A stretch of DNA of 64,000 bases, taken from JBDWFY01 sp039976075. GTDB taxonomy: Bacteria > Pseudomonadota > Alphaproteobacteria > Rhizobiales > Stappiaceae. This document shows positions 24,560-33,960 of the stretch, in pieces; positions within the stretch are counted from its first letter, which is position 1, and each line of letters opens with the position of its first letter. The position numbers and the translations under genes were made by a program. The stretch covers positions 310,001 through 374,000 of the forward strand of contig JBDWFY010000009.1 of assembly GCA_039976075.1 (NCBI GenBank), given 5' to 3'. The notes under the pieces are model-generated. The model had not been told where the DNA came from and searched no databases. It saw only the letters and a list, made by a program, of their open reading frames with translations.

Positions 24560-27500
24560 ATGGACATGAATGCTGGACGCAATTCAGTCGGATCTCACGG
24601 CGGGGGGCTGATCTCGTTTTTTGTCCGCCACCCGGTTGCCGCCAATCTGGTTATGGCCGTGATGCTGTTGTTTGGCGCATACGGCATTGCCAAGATGAAT
24701 ACCCAGTTTTTCCCCACTCTGATTTCAGACAATGTAACCATCTCGGTTGAATGGTCCGGCGCCAGCGCTGAAGATGTGGAAGCAAACATTCTGACTGCGA
24801 TCGAGCCGGAGGTCCGGTTTCTCGATAATGTCGACAATATAGGCTCCTATGCCCGTGAGGGTGTGGGAACCGTGGTGCTTGAATTTGAAGAAGGCACCGA
24901 CATGCAACCGGCGCTTTCTGATGTGGAGCAGGCGGTTGCGACCATTTCCACTTTGCCAGAGGAGTCGGAAGACCCCAAAGTCAGCATGGGCGGTCGCCAT
25001 GACAAAATTGCCCGGCTGGCGCTGATTGGACCGTTTTCCGAGAGTGCTCTGAAGAAGTTTGCGCGGCAGATCCGTGACGATCTGATTGCGCGCGGTATCG
25101 ACCGGGTTGCATTCTCCGGCATGCGCGATGAGGAATACGTCATCAATGCCCGGGAGCGTGACCTCCGGCGGTTGGGGCTGACAATTCGTGACGTAGCGAA
25201 CACCATTGGCACCAACACGCGTGATCGGCCATCAGGTGACCTGAAAGGGCAGGTTGAAAAGCAGCTGAGAGCTCTTTCTTCAGGCACCAGTCCCCAGGAA
25301 ATCGCCAATCTTGAAATCAAGACATTTCCAACGGGAGAAATAGTTCGCATTCGGGATGTCGGTGATGTCAAAAGGGAATTCGATGATGGTCAAACGCGCG
25401 GTTTTTCGGAAAACCTTGCTGCGATTGAACTGACCGTACAGAGAGCATTGACCGCGGATACGCTTAAATCGGCGAAAATACTGAATGACTATCTGGTCGA
25501 GATCGAGCCCCAACTGCCCAAGACGCTGCAACTTATCAAGTATGAAGTGTCCGCTGATTATCTCGAGGGTCGCATCATGCTGCTGGTCAACAATGGGCTG
25601 ACCGGTCTTGCGCTTGTTGTGATCATCCTGTTCATTTTTCTCAATAGCCGCATAGCACTGTGGGTTGCGATGGGTATCCCTGTTGCCATGTTGTGCACCG
25701 TCGGCATCATGTGGGCCACCGGGCAGACCATCAACATGATTTCCTTGTTTGCGCTGATAATGATGCTCGGGATTATTGTCGATGATGCCATTGTCGTTGG
25801 CGAGCATACGGCGACCCGGATCTCGATGGGAGACACGCCGGCACAGGCAGCCGAAAATGGCGCGCGCAAGATGTTCCTTCCTATCCTCGGAGCAGGCCTG
25901 ACAACTGTTGCTGCCTTCACACCAATTTTTCTCGTTGGCGATACGATCGGCCAGATAATGCAGGTTCTGCCTTTGGTTGTTATCTGTGTCGTCATCGCTT
26001 CGCTGGTGGAGTGCTTCTTCGTTCTGCCGGGACATTTGTCCCATTCCCTGGCGCGTCGACGCCAGAGCGGCCAGTGGCGTTGGTTGCGCCATCTGATCAT
26101 AGCGGGGCTGATCGGCCTCTTTCTGATTTCGCTAAGCGGTCGGGACTATATCTCTGTTCCACCGCTTTTGGATCCGATAGCGGATCCGCTGAGGGCACTT
26201 AGGGGTGAAAGAGGCGTATTTGCTGCCGAATTCATTATGTTGGCGATCGCCTTTGTCATCGCCGGGTTCATCGAGCTGTTACTCCGATTGCTCTCATTGA
26301 TTATGAGCGGAGGAAAGCGTGATCCGAACGAGCCGGGGTTGTTCCGCCGAAATTTCGATGCGGGGTTCAACTTCCTGCGGGATTACCCGTTTTATTGGAT
26401 CGTGCGCCTTTCCTATAACTGGCGATACGTCACGATCGCTTTGTGTATAGCCTCAATCATTGTGGCGCTTGGATTTATGCGCGGCGGCAGGGTTGGTTTC
26501 GTGTTCTTCCCATCGCCAGAAGCTGAAAACATTTCCGCCCGTGTATTTTTTAATGCCGGTGTTCCCGAAGACACGGTTGTGAACGGCATTGAAAATATTC
26601 AAGCGGCGCTTCGTCAGGCAGAAGCCGCGTTGACGGACGGAAAAGAGGACTTGATCGTTGCGGCCTACGCCACAGTCGGTGAAGCAGGCCGGAGTCGGGG
26701 TAAAAACTTTGCCAATATCGACGTCCAACTGACATCCTCCGAAGTGCGGACTGTCAGAACGCCGGATATCGTGCGCGCCTGGCGAAAGGAATTGCCTGAA
26801 TTGCCTGGGCTCAAACGCGTTGCGATTTTTGAAAGGCGAGGAGGGCCACCAGGCAGGGATCTTGATATTCAGCTTCAGTCTGCGCCACCCGCAGTCTTGA
26901 AAAAGGCGGCGCTTGACGTGCAAGACCTTTTGTCAGGCTTCCCCGGCGTTTCCGGCATTGCTGATAATCTTCCCTATGGAAAGCCGGAATTGGTGATGCA
27001 GCTAACGGCTCGCGGTCGAGCGCTCGGTTTCACCGTTGATAGCGTCGGTCAGCAGATTCGCAGTGCCTTTGATGGCGCAGTCGCGCGCCGTTTTGCTGAT
27101 GGCGAGGAAGAGATTACCATTCGCGTCAAACAGGTGATGGACGGCGTTGGTGCGGGGTCGTTGAGATCGTTGAGCCTGCGAGCGGAAAACGGCGAGTTCG
27201 TTCCCTTGACGGAAGTCGTCAGCCTGACCGACAGGCAGGGTTTTTCGATCATACAGCGGGATGATGGCAAGGCGTCCGTGTCCGTAACGGCGGACGTTGA
27301 CTACGGGATCACATCGAACGCGGCCATTGTAGAAAAACTTGAAGACGGCACCATGCAGGCCGTTGCGGACAAACACGGTGTTTCATACATTTATTCGGGC
27401 AAAGCCGAAGAACGACAAAAGAGTTTTGCAGATTTACGGGTCGGTGCCATCGTCGCTCTGATCATGATTTATCTGCTGCTTGCCGGTATCTTCGCAGATT

Positions 27501-27982
27501 ACTGGCGACCGTTTGCCGTTATGACTATTATCCCATTTGGCATCGTGGGCGCCATTATGGGGCACTATGTCATGGGCTATAATCTGACGATCCTCAGTCT
27601 CATCGGGCTTCTTGGGCTTGCCGGGATATTGGTCAATAACTCGATCATCCTGATGGATCGGTTCGACGAGCGACTGCGCGGGGGGCAACAGGTCGGTTCC
27701 GCGGCGATCGCTGCCAGTTGTGACCGGTTGCGGGCGGTCGTTCTGACCTCGGTAACAACGATTTTCGGGCTGTTGCCGCTCTTGTTCGAGAAGAGCGTGC
27801 AGGCACAGTTTCTGATGCCGATGGCAATCACTATTGTCTTCGGACTGGGTACGGCGACCGTGTTTGTATTGTTTCTTGTGCCGGCACTGATTGGTATCGG
27901 GAAAGATGTCAGCGTTCTGCTGAGGTCGATCTACAATCGGGGCGCATCACAGGGTACCGGCACGGATTTGACAGTGAACTGA
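24560..27982 (+). CDS. RND efflux transporter, HAE1-like, with inserted membrane segments
   Basis: A 1140-residue proton-driven inner-membrane pump of the AcrB superfamily. TM1 (FFVRHPVAANLVMAVML) begins near residue 20; the TM4 proton-relay pair is Asp408/Asp409 in GIIVDDAIVVGEHT; the late GLAGILVNNSIILMDRFDE marks TM10-11. Two large periplasmic porter regions follow TM1 and TM7. Between TM6 and TM7 there are two further hydrophobic stretches (about 511-526 and 553-577) in a long loop, so the protein is about 100 residues longer than typical. It follows the adaptor gene by 54 bases. Substrates are unknown. Confidence 0.92.
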   Translation: MDMNAGRNSVGSHGGGLISFFVRHPVAANLVMAVMLLFGAYGIAKMNTQFFPTLISDNVTISVEWSGASAEDVEANILTAIEPEVRFLDNVDNIGSYAREGVGTVVLEFEEGTDMQPALSDVEQAVATISTLPEESEDPKVSMGGRHDKIARLALIGPFSESALKKFARQIRDDLIARGIDRVAFSGMRDEEYVINARERDLRRLGLTIRDVANTIGTNTRDRPSGDLKGQVEKQLRALSSGTSPQEIANLEIKTFPTGEIVRIRDVGDVKREFDDGQTRGFSENLAAIELTVQRALTADTLKSAKILNDYLVEIEPQLPKTLQLIKYEVSADYLEGRIMLLVNNGLTGLALVVIILFIFLNSRIALWVAMGIPVAMLCTVGIMWATGQTINMISLFALIMMLGIIVDDAIVVGEHTATRISMGDTPAQAAENGARKMFLPILGAGLTTVAAFTPIFLVGDTIGQIMQVLPLVVICVVIASLVECFFVLPGHLSHSLARRRQSGQWRWLRHLIIAGLIGLFLISLSGRDYISVPPLLDPIADPLRALRGERGVFAAEFIMLAIAFVIAGFIELLLRLLSLIMSGGKRDPNEPGLFRRNFDAGFNFLRDYPFYWIVRLSYNWRYVTIALCIASIIVALGFMRGGRVGFVFFPSPEAENISARVFFNAGVPEDTVVNGIENIQAALRQAEAALTDGKEDLIVAAYATVGEAGRSRGKNFANIDVQLTSSEVRTVRTPDIVRAWRKELPELPGLKRVAIFERRGGPPGRDLDIQLQSAPPAVLKKAALDVQDLLSGFPGVSGIADNLPYGKPELVMQLTARGRALGFTVDSVGQQIRSAFDGAVARRFADGEEEITIRVKQVMDGVGAGSLRSLSLRAENGEFVPLTEVVSLTDRQGFSIIQRDDGKASVSVTADVDYGITSNAAIVEKLEDGTMQAVADKHGVSYIYSGKAEERQKSFADLRVGAIVALIMIYLLLAGIFADYWRPFAVMTIIPFGIVGAIMGHYVMGYNLTILSLIGLLGLAGILVNNSIILMDRFDERLRGGQQVGSAAIAASCDRLRAVVLTSVTTIFGLLPLLFEKSVQAQFLMPMAITIVFGLGTATVFVLFLVPALIGIGKDVSVLLRSIYNRGASQGTGTDLTVN

Positions 27983-28024
27983 CTATCCGCCACACGGGCC
28001 GTTCCTGACCCCGGCTGCCAAATT

Positions 28025-28672
28025 TTATTTGCGATCGGTCAGGACAGTTTCTGCAAAGGAACGCGTGGCCTGGGCCGCCAAGGAGAGGTTGCCCTGCCAG
28101 GTCGCCGGTGATCGGCCGGTTGGCGCAAGGTCATGGTTGCCGTTTTCCGCCCACACAAGATCGATTGTGCCAGGCAGGGAGAGACTGTCGAACTCAGCCT
28201 GTGTGCCAAATGGATCGCGATCACCCTGAACGATCAACAGCGGCAGTCGATTGGCCGTCAGTGGTTCCAGCCGCAGTTGATCCGGCTTTCCCTGCGGATG
28301 CAGCGGATAGCCAAGACAGACAATTCCGGCGACACGTTCGTCGAGTTCATTTTGGCTGCCGAGCATTGCTGCAACACGTCCGCCCATGGATTTTCCACCA
28401 ATCAGGATCGGACCGCGCACTTCCGATAACGCGGCGTTGATGATTTCATTAAACTCAACCATCAGACCGTCGACTCTGGGTGGTGGCCGTTTTGAACCAC
28501 CGTGTCGACGTTGCGCCATATAGGGAAATTCAAACCGGGCCGTTGCAATGCCTTTTTCGGCAGCGTACTCCGCAAAGCGGTTCATAAATGGCGAATCCAT
28601 GGGGGCTCCAGAGCCATGCGCCAGCAGAAGGGTCGCAAGGGTGTCATTTCCCGGTCTGGTCCATAAAAGCAC
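28025..28672 (-). CDS. Alpha/beta hydrolase, KANL3/Tex30-like
   Basis: A 215-residue alpha/beta hydrolase. LLLAHGSGAPMDSPFMN holds the oxyanion HG motif, GGKSMGGRVAAML is the nucleophile elbow (Ser in GKSMGG), GDRDPFG supplies the acid and ENGNHDLAP the His, so the triad is complete. The pattern matches the KANL3/Tex30 (dienelactone hydrolase-like) group. GTG 28672 is preferred to GTG 28678 because AGAGG lies eight bases before it. There is no signal peptide. It converges on the RND gene and is divergent from the fatty acid hydroxylase gene. Substrate unknown. Confidence 0.8.
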   Translation of the reverse strand: MLLWTRPGNDTLATLLLAHGSGAPMDSPFMNRFAEYAAEKGIATARFEFPYMAQRRHGGSKRPPPRVDGLMVEFNEIINAALSEVRGPILIGGKSMGGRVAAMLGSQNELDERVAGIVCLGYPLHPQGKPDQLRLEPLTANRLPLLIVQGDRDPFGTQAEFDSLSLPGTIDLVWAENGNHDLAPTGRSPATWQGNLSLAAQATRSFAETVLTDRK

Positions 28673-28797
28673 GATCACGTCCTCTTTAATTTGCCTGCGA
28701 AAGCTTTACCGCACGCTTGCTCGATTTGGTATCAGGTATAGATGTGTGAGTATCGATGCAATTCATGTTGATCCAGATTTACAAAAGGGCATGACTT

Positions 28798-29646
28798 TTG
28801 GACACCATCCACGCCACGCGGCTTGCCTTCTTCTTCGGCATTTTTGCCGCGATGGCCTTGTTTGAAATATTTGCGCCCGGACGTCCGTTGGCTCATGGGC
28901 GCAAAAATCGCTGGTTTACCAGCTGGTCCCTGGTTGTGCTTGACAGTATTCTGGTGCGTATTGTTTTTCCGCTTGGTGGTGTCGGTATTGCTTACTGGGC
29001 AACTCAGGAATCGATCGGACTGTTCAACTGGATCGAAATTCCTCTCTGGCTGGCGGGTATGATTTCTTTTTTCGTGCTGGACTGGTCTATCTGGTTTACC
29101 CACGTTTTATCCCATAAAATTCCTTTTCTTTGGCGGTTTCACAGGGTTCATCATGCCGATCCGGATATGGATGTGACGACGGCCATCCGGTTTCATCCCA
29201 TAGAAATACTGCTGTCCATGGGCTGGAAAACAATCCTGATCATCGCGCTGGGGGCTCCGCCGCTGGCTGTGCTGATATTTGAGATCGTTTTGAACGGTGG
29301 CGCGCTTTTCAATCACACCAACATCAGATTGCCAGGTCTTCTTGAGAAGGCGGTTCGCCTATTGATCGTGACGCCCGACATGCACCGGGTCCATCATTCT
29401 CAGCGCATGGTTGAGACGGACTCGAACTACGGTTTCAGTCTTTCTGTCTGGGACCGGCTATTTGGCACCTACACCGATCAACCGCGCGACGGGCATGAGA
29501 ACATGAAAATCGGCCTGGAGACCATTGAAGGTGAAAAAGCGGAAAAGCTCATCTTCAGTCTAAGCATACCGTTTCGGCATATCCGTGAAAGCAGGCGCGA
29601 CCCGACACCTGACACCAAAAGCAACTGGCAGAGCGACAATAACTGA
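28798..29646 (+). CDS. Fatty acid hydroxylase / sterol desaturase family protein
   Basis: A 282-residue integral membrane di-iron enzyme. Hydrophobic helices lie at about 5-25, 40-65, 80-100 and 150-170. The His clusters are HVLSHKIPFLWRFHRVHH, then FNHTNIRLP and MHRVHHSQ, matching the HX3H-HX2HH-HX2HH pattern of the superfamily. Such enzymes hydroxylate or desaturate lipid chains or sterol-like compounds. The TTG start has AAGGG nine bases upstream. It converges on the solute-binding gene, four bases apart. The lipid substrate cannot be told from sequence. Confidence 0.88.
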   Translation: MDTIHATRLAFFFGIFAAMALFEIFAPGRPLAHGRKNRWFTSWSLVVLDSILVRIVFPLGGVGIAYWATQESIGLFNWIEIPLWLAGMISFFVLDWSIWFTHVLSHKIPFLWRFHRVHHADPDMDVTTAIRFHPIEILLSMGWKTILIIALGAPPLAVLIFEIVLNGGALFNHTNIRLPGLLEKAVRLLIVTPDMHRVHHSQRMVETDSNYGFSLSVWDRLFGTYTDQPRDGHENMKIGLETIEGEKAEKLIFSLSIPFRHIRESRRDPTPDTKSNWQSDNN

Positions 29647-29649
29647 CGT

Positions 29650-30552
29650 TCAATAGAGACCACCGGGGAAGTACCTGAAATAAAGCTCTCGATAGAGACC
29701 TTTTTCATAGAGCCTGCGGAAAGCATAATTGATCGCCTGTGCCAACTCCGCGTCTTCGAGAGGCAGAGCAATTGAATGACCGGGGCCGAAAAAATCCCGA
29801 TTATCCCACGCCCCGCCTTTGAAGACACAGCAATCGGCGGCATCTTCGCTGTAGAGCCAGAAACCCAGCGAAAGGCTGTCGGAAAAATGGGCGTCAACTG
29901 CACCATCCCTCAGCGCGTCCCGTGCATCATCGGCGGTCTCAAACGTTGCAATTTCGCTGTCGACGAAGAAGCGTTTGAGATAGGCTTCATGCGCCGTGCC
30001 TTTGATCACCGATATGGTCCGGCCATTCAGGCTTTCCGGACGCGGGTCTCCTTCAAAGTCAGCTCGGACTACAAATCGGCCGGGTATCCGTAAGTAGGGA
30101 TCCGTAAACAGCAAACGCTCTCTGCTTGCTTCCGTGATTGCAATTCCGGCGATGATGGCATCGCCTTCATCGTCGATCAGCGCTTTTTCCAAGTCTGTAA
30201 AATCTTTGACGCGCAATGAACAGGAAAGCTCCAGTTCCTGGCACAAAGCTCGGCTTAGGTCGATGTTGAACCCGGTCAAATTGCCTTTGGCATCGCGAAA
30301 ACTGAACGGAGGAAAATCATCGCTGGCAAGGAAGCGAAGTTCGGTAATTTCCAGGTTAGGTTTTGTCGCCGTGTTACGGGGATCCCAGAAATTGGGGACC
30401 GGCAGTTTCTGGTCCACGGTGGGATTGATCTGTTGATTTTCGCTTTGCGCTAAGCCAATGTCGGCGCCAAAACCCACTCCCGCCAGAACCGCTGCGCCCG
30501 CAATCAATAAAATCCGAGGGAAGCGAAACACATGCGTTCTGTGATGTCCCAT
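29650..30552 (-). CDS. Family 3 extracellular solute-binding protein (amino-acid type)
   Basis: A 300-residue periplasmic binding protein of the SBP_bac_3 family. ATG 30552 has GGAGAGG upstream and yields a signal peptide (RILLIAGAAVLAGVGFGADIGLAQ). The fold signature is seen in FLASDDFPPFSFRDAKGNLTGFNIDLSRALCQ and ERLLFTDPYLRIPGRFVV. Two adjacent Cys (DCCVF) and the Cys pair around CQELELSC could form disulphides. It stands alone with no permease or ATPase, so it may serve a remote transporter or act as a sensor. The ligand is unknown. Confidence 0.85.
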   Translation of the reverse strand: MGHHRTHVFRFPRILLIAGAAVLAGVGFGADIGLAQSENQQINPTVDQKLPVPNFWDPRNTATKPNLEITELRFLASDDFPPFSFRDAKGNLTGFNIDLSRALCQELELSCSLRVKDFTDLEKALIDDEGDAIIAGIAITEASRERLLFTDPYLRIPGRFVVRADFEGDPRPESLNGRTISVIKGTAHEAYLKRFFVDSEIATFETADDARDALRDGAVDAHFSDSLSLGFWLYSEDAADCCVFKGGAWDNRDFFGPGHSIALPLEDAELAQAINYAFRRLYEKGLYRELYFRYFPGGLY

Positions 30553-30620
30553 CGTGGCCTCTCCGGGATGTAATAATCCTGTCGTTATCATGATGATGTA
30601 AAACAGATCGAAGATGGATG

Positions 30621-30654
30621 ACAGCCAATAATTTGCTCACAAATTATTGGCTGT
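30621..30654. repeat. Perfect 15-bp inverted repeat with 4-base loop
   Basis: ACAGCCAATAATTTG (30621-30635), CTCA, and CAAATTATTGGCTGT (30640-30654). It lies 27 bases past the gnd stop (minus strand) and 68 bases upstream of the solute-binding gene start. It could be the gnd terminator without a T-run, or a protein-binding site for the solute-binding gene. Confidence 0.75.
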
Positions 30655-30681
30655 TTATTGATATCGGGTATGCGCGTCCGG

Positions 30682-32109
30682 TTAAACGCCGGAATTCCAA
30701 GGTCCGTGATGGCTGCCAGGCTGATCGACCCGCTCGAATGAGTGCGCTCCGAAAAAATCTCGTTGCGCCTGGATCATGTTCGCGCTCGATCTGCCGGTGC
30801 GCATCATGTCGAAATAGAACTGAGCAGATGCCAGCGCAGGAAGCGGGATGCCGGCACCGGTAGCCTTGAGGACAACGTCGCGCAATTGGGGTTCGTTTTC
30901 CTTCAGGATTGGCGAGAATGTCTCCGCAAACATCAAGTTTGTGTCCGGGTCCGTTGTGAAAGCAGCGGCCATATCATTGAGCATCGTCGAGCGGATGATG
31001 CAACCGGCGCGCCAGACACGCGCGACGTCAGGAAGCGACAGATCCCACTCGTAGGCTTTGGCCGCGGCCTTCAACAAAGAAAAGCCTTGAGCGTAGCAGA
31101 GGATCTTGCCTGCGATCAGCGCCCGTTCCAGCATGCCGATATCGGGATTTCCATCACCGAAGGGTCGCAAGGAGGGCCCGAACAGAGCTTCTCCTGTCTT
31201 GCGATCCGGCAGTTGCGCCGACAAATTACGAGCGCTGACAGCAGCTTCAATACAGGGAATGGCCGCGCCCAGTTGCTGCGCTTCAATCACAGTCCATCGG
31301 CCGGTACCTTTCTGGCCGGCCCGATCAAGAATGATGTCCATAACCGGCCTGCCGGTTTCACGATCGGCCGCCCGGGTCACCTCCGCCGAAATTTCTATGA
31401 GATACGACTTGAGGGGGCCTTCGTTCCACTGTGCAAAGACATCTCCAATGGCGGATGAGGTCATTCCGTAACCGTCATGCATGATGCTGTAGATTTCGGC
31501 GATCATCTGCATATCGGCGTATTCGATGCCATTGTGAACGGTTTTGACGAAGTGGCCGGTTCCGGATTCGCCCAGCCAGGTTGCACAAGGGGTGTCTTCA
31601 TAGCGGGCAGCTATTGCCTCAAGGACGGGAGCAACGCGATTCCAGGCCTCCCGCTTGCCTCCGCCCATGATGGCTGGACCATGACGCGCCCCTTCTTCAC
31701 CACCGGAAACGCCGATACCCAGATAAGGTGCGCCCCTGGCGTCGGCAGCCGCAGCACGGCGATTTGTTTCGTGAAAATTGGCGTTACCGGCATCGATGAT
31801 CAAATCGTCGCTATTCAGCAGAGGCAAGAGAGCATCTATTTGGGCATCGACAGCCTCACCAGCGGGTACCATCAGGATGATCGCTCTGGGAGACTGGATA
31901 GCTGCAACGAACGCTTCAAGCGTGTGGCAGGGTGTAATTGCCTCGGCGAGCGTTCCCGCGCCTGCATGAAAGTCGTCAGTGCGAGAGGTCGTGCGGTTGA
32001 AAACCGCGATTGGAAATCCTTTTTCGGCAATGTTCAGGGAAAGATTGGCCCCCATCGTGCCCAGACCGATCAGGCCTATCTGCGCTTTTTCACTCATCAC
32101 TACGGCCAT
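30682..32109 (-). CDS. gnd: 6-phosphogluconate dehydrogenase, decarboxylating
   Basis: A 475-residue enzyme that oxidises 6-phosphogluconate to ribulose 5-phosphate and CO2 with NADP. The dinucleotide fold is IGLIGLGTMGANLSLNIAEKGF; the active site shows VSGGEEGARHGPAIM and GTGHFVKTVHNGIEYADMQMIAE with catalytic Lys and Asn, and the late RAGCIIRS motif binds phosphate. ATG 32109 (GGGAG five bases upstream) overlaps the gluconolactonase stop by ten bases; ATG 32097 is the alternative. It is second in the minus-strand gluconolactonase-gnd pair. Confidence 0.95.
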   Translation of the reverse strand: MAVVMSEKAQIGLIGLGTMGANLSLNIAEKGFPIAVFNRTTSRTDDFHAGAGTLAEAITPCHTLEAFVAAIQSPRAIILMVPAGEAVDAQIDALLPLLNSDDLIIDAGNANFHETNRRAAAADARGAPYLGIGVSGGEEGARHGPAIMGGGKREAWNRVAPVLEAIAARYEDTPCATWLGESGTGHFVKTVHNGIEYADMQMIAEIYSIMHDGYGMTSSAIGDVFAQWNEGPLKSYLIEISAEVTRAADRETGRPVMDIILDRAGQKGTGRWTVIEAQQLGAAIPCIEAAVSARNLSAQLPDRKTGEALFGPSLRPFGDGNPDIGMLERALIAGKILCYAQGFSLLKAAAKAYEWDLSLPDVARVWRAGCIIRSTMLNDMAAAFTTDPDTNLMFAETFSPILKENEPQLRDVVLKATGAGIPLPALASAQFYFDMMRTGRSSANMIQAQRDFFGAHSFERVDQPGSHHGPWNSGV

Positions 32110-33002
32110 TGAACTCCCTGACGATTCAGTGTGATCGAATAGATACTGGTTGTGGCGGTGATGAACAACTGATGTTTGGCGCGACCACCAAAACAGAGGT
32201 TCGAAACCAATTCCGGTACGAAAATCTTACCGATCAGGTCACCGGCGGGATTGATACAATGGACGCCGTCGGCAGCTGAGGACCAGATATTGCCCTGGCT
32301 GTCCGATCGGAAACCATCTGCTGCGCCGGGATTGATGGCGTGAAATACGTCACCGCCTGATAACGCGCCATCATCCGCAACGTCGAAGACACGAATGTGA
32401 CGGCTGGCCTCTGCGTCGAACATCGCACCAGTGTCGGCTACATAAAGACGCTTTTCATCGGGGGAAAAAGCAAGGCCGTTCGGACCCGCGAAGTCCGTCA
32501 GTACTGCCTGTATCGTGCCTTCGGCCGGGCTGACCTTATAAACATTGCAAGGTATTTCCTGCTCGGATTGATAGCCCTCGTAATCCGTTGAGATTCCGTA
32601 GTGGGGATCGGAAAACCAGATCGTACCATCTGACTTGACGACGACATCATTGGGGGAGTTCAGCCGTTTTCCCTCATAATTGTCCGCGATGACTGTCACT
32701 GATCCGTCCCATTCTGTTCGAGTGACCCGTCGGGTGCCGTGCTCGCATGAGATCAATCGTCCTTGCCTGTCCCGGGTATGGCCATTGGCATAGTTGGACG
32801 GAGCGCGAAAGGTGCTTACTCCTGCATCTGGCATCCATCGCATGATGCGGTTGTTGGGAATGTCGGAAAAGAGCAGGCATCCGGCATCGCCGAACCAGAC
32901 CGGTCCTTCGACCCAGTCAAATCCGGTTGCGAGTTGTTTGACCGGTGCATTACCCAGAACAAACCGGCTGAAGGCGGGATCGATGATTTCGAAAAACGAC
33001 AT
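32100..33002 (-). CDS. SMP-30/gluconolactonase family lactonase
   Basis: A 300-residue six-bladed beta-propeller of the SMP-30/gluconolaconase/LRE family. Metal ligands expected for the family are visible: Glu in FDWVEGPVWFG, Asn in LNSPNDVVV and Asp in FSPDEKRLYVADT. AAGGAAG lies before the ATG and no signal peptide is seen, so it acts in the cytosol, hydrolysing an aldonolactone such as gluconolactone to the acid. Coupled to gnd and facing gluconate genes with a shared operator, it fits a gluconate route, although SMP-30 proteins also act on other sugar lactones. Confidence 0.88.
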   Translation of the reverse strand: MSFFEIIDPAFSRFVLGNAPVKQLATGFDWVEGPVWFGDAGCLLFSDIPNNRIMRWMPDAGVSTFRAPSNYANGHTRDRQGRLISCEHGTRRVTRTEWDGSVTVIADNYEGKRLNSPNDVVVKSDGTIWFSDPHYGISTDYEGYQSEQEIPCNVYKVSPAEGTIQAVLTDFAGPNGLAFSPDEKRLYVADTGAMFDAEASRHIRVFDVADDGALSGGDVFHAINPGAADGFRSDSQGNIWSSAADGVHCINPAGDLIGKIFVPELVSNLCFGGRAKHQLFITATTSIYSITLNRQGVQWP

Positions 33003-33026
33003 GGGACACTTCCTTGTGCATCTTCG

Positions 33027-33042
33027 GTGTTATCGATATCAC
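33027..33042. promoter_or_regulatory. GntR-like operator copy 1 (imperfect)
   Basis: GTGTTATCGATATCAC is symmetric at 14 of 16 positions and shares the TATCGATA core with the perfect copy at 33961-33976. It lies 25 bases before the gluconolactonase start and 47 before the GlcG/HbpS-like gene, so it could control both directions. Confidence 0.6.
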
Positions 33043-33088
33043 ATGCATCGGTAAGGGCAAGACAAGAACGCGGTTAGGGAGAGAAGAT

Positions 33089-33511
33089 GTGACTTGGTTT
33101 GAAACACGGTCCTTTTTGACTCATGGAGCCGTCATGGAAATGCTGCGCCATGGCATCGCAAGAGCGGAGCAGATAGGACAACCCCAGTGTATCGTGATTG
33201 TTGATGCAAGTGGTGAACTTCTTGGCGAAATCCGTATGACCGGCGCCAAATTCCTCAGCAGAAAGAGTGCTCTGGCCAAGGCCATGACGGCGGCATCCAT
33301 CGGCGTGCCCAGTCCGTCCGTGCCTGAACACGTCCGCCCCGCCATCGCTGCGGCGACGGACGGCAATATGACCGGATTGCCGGGTGGACTGCCGATCAAA
33401 AAGGACGGGCATGTTTTGGGAGGCATCGGTATCGGTTCGGGCTCTGGCGAGCAGGACATAGACGTTGCGCGTGCAGCCCTGGCGGCCGTTGGTCTGGATA
33501 TAGACAGCTAA
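33089..33511 (+). CDS. GlcG/HbpS (haem-degrading) family protein
   Basis: A 140-residue protein of the GlcG/HbpS family. Typical features are a helix-rich start, CIVIVDASGELLGEIRMTGA, then LSRKSALAKAMTAAS and the Gly-rich GLPGGLPIKKDGHVLGGIGIGSGSGEQD. Family members bind small ligands or haem; several sit in gene clusters for sugar acids, glycolate or polyols, where their job is unclear. GTG 33089 with AGGGAGAG upstream gives the family-length protein. It is divergent from the gluconolactonase gene. Confidence 0.85.
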   Translation: MTWFETRSFLTHGAVMEMLRHGIARAEQIGQPQCIVIVDASGELLGEIRMTGAKFLSRKSALAKAMTAASIGVPSPSVPEHVRPAIAAATDGNMTGLPGGLPIKKDGHVLGGIGIGSGSGEQDIDVARAALAAVGLDIDS

Positions 33512-33604
33512 ATTTGTTGTGGACCGTTGCATTCGGCTATATCGACTTGCCGCTGGTGTTGAGGATGCTGCATTTTCTGACTGCTAACGAGTAAAAACAG
33601 ATAC

Positions 33605-33880
33605 TCAGTCCCCGGAAGACGTTGCGGCGCGGTAGGAAAGATCGGTGCGCAATAATCCCGGCCAACCGGCAAGGGTCACATTGATCGCGAGACCTGCGTC
33701 GGTGAGCCGCTCCGCAACCCAGTGATCGCTGATATTGAAAATCTGATACTGGCCGTTGGCGGGATAAAAACGGCTGTCGCCATAAAGACCGCGCGGAGGA
33801 TCGTACGAAGCGGGATGGGAGGTGTCATGTCTCCGTACGACTAAGCTGACATTTAATCGGAGCGAACATCCGTTCGCCAA
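33605..33880 (-). other. Unidentified open frame, possible small gene or remnant
   Basis: In the 508-base gap between the GlcG/HbpS-like gene and idnO, the minus strand keeps an open frame. A TTG at 33880 with weak GCGAG upstream would give 91 residues whose C-terminal half (DPPRGLYGDSRFYP, ISDHWVAERLTDAGLAINV) has protein-like composition. It has no good start and I recognise no family. It may be the 3' end of a lost gene. The frame runs on upstream through the idnO operator, which argues against a longer real gene. Confidence 0.2.
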
Positions 33881-33960
33881 AAGCTCGCTGGAAATGCACG
33901 AACTCGCGATACGGTCAATACATACCTCGACGATTGGATTTACCAAATAGGGCTTGTAAA

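Noticed and set aside
25280..26092. 270-codon minus-strand frame
   Set aside because: Antisense to the RND pump; rich in N, Q, H and R as expected for a shadow of membrane-protein codons.
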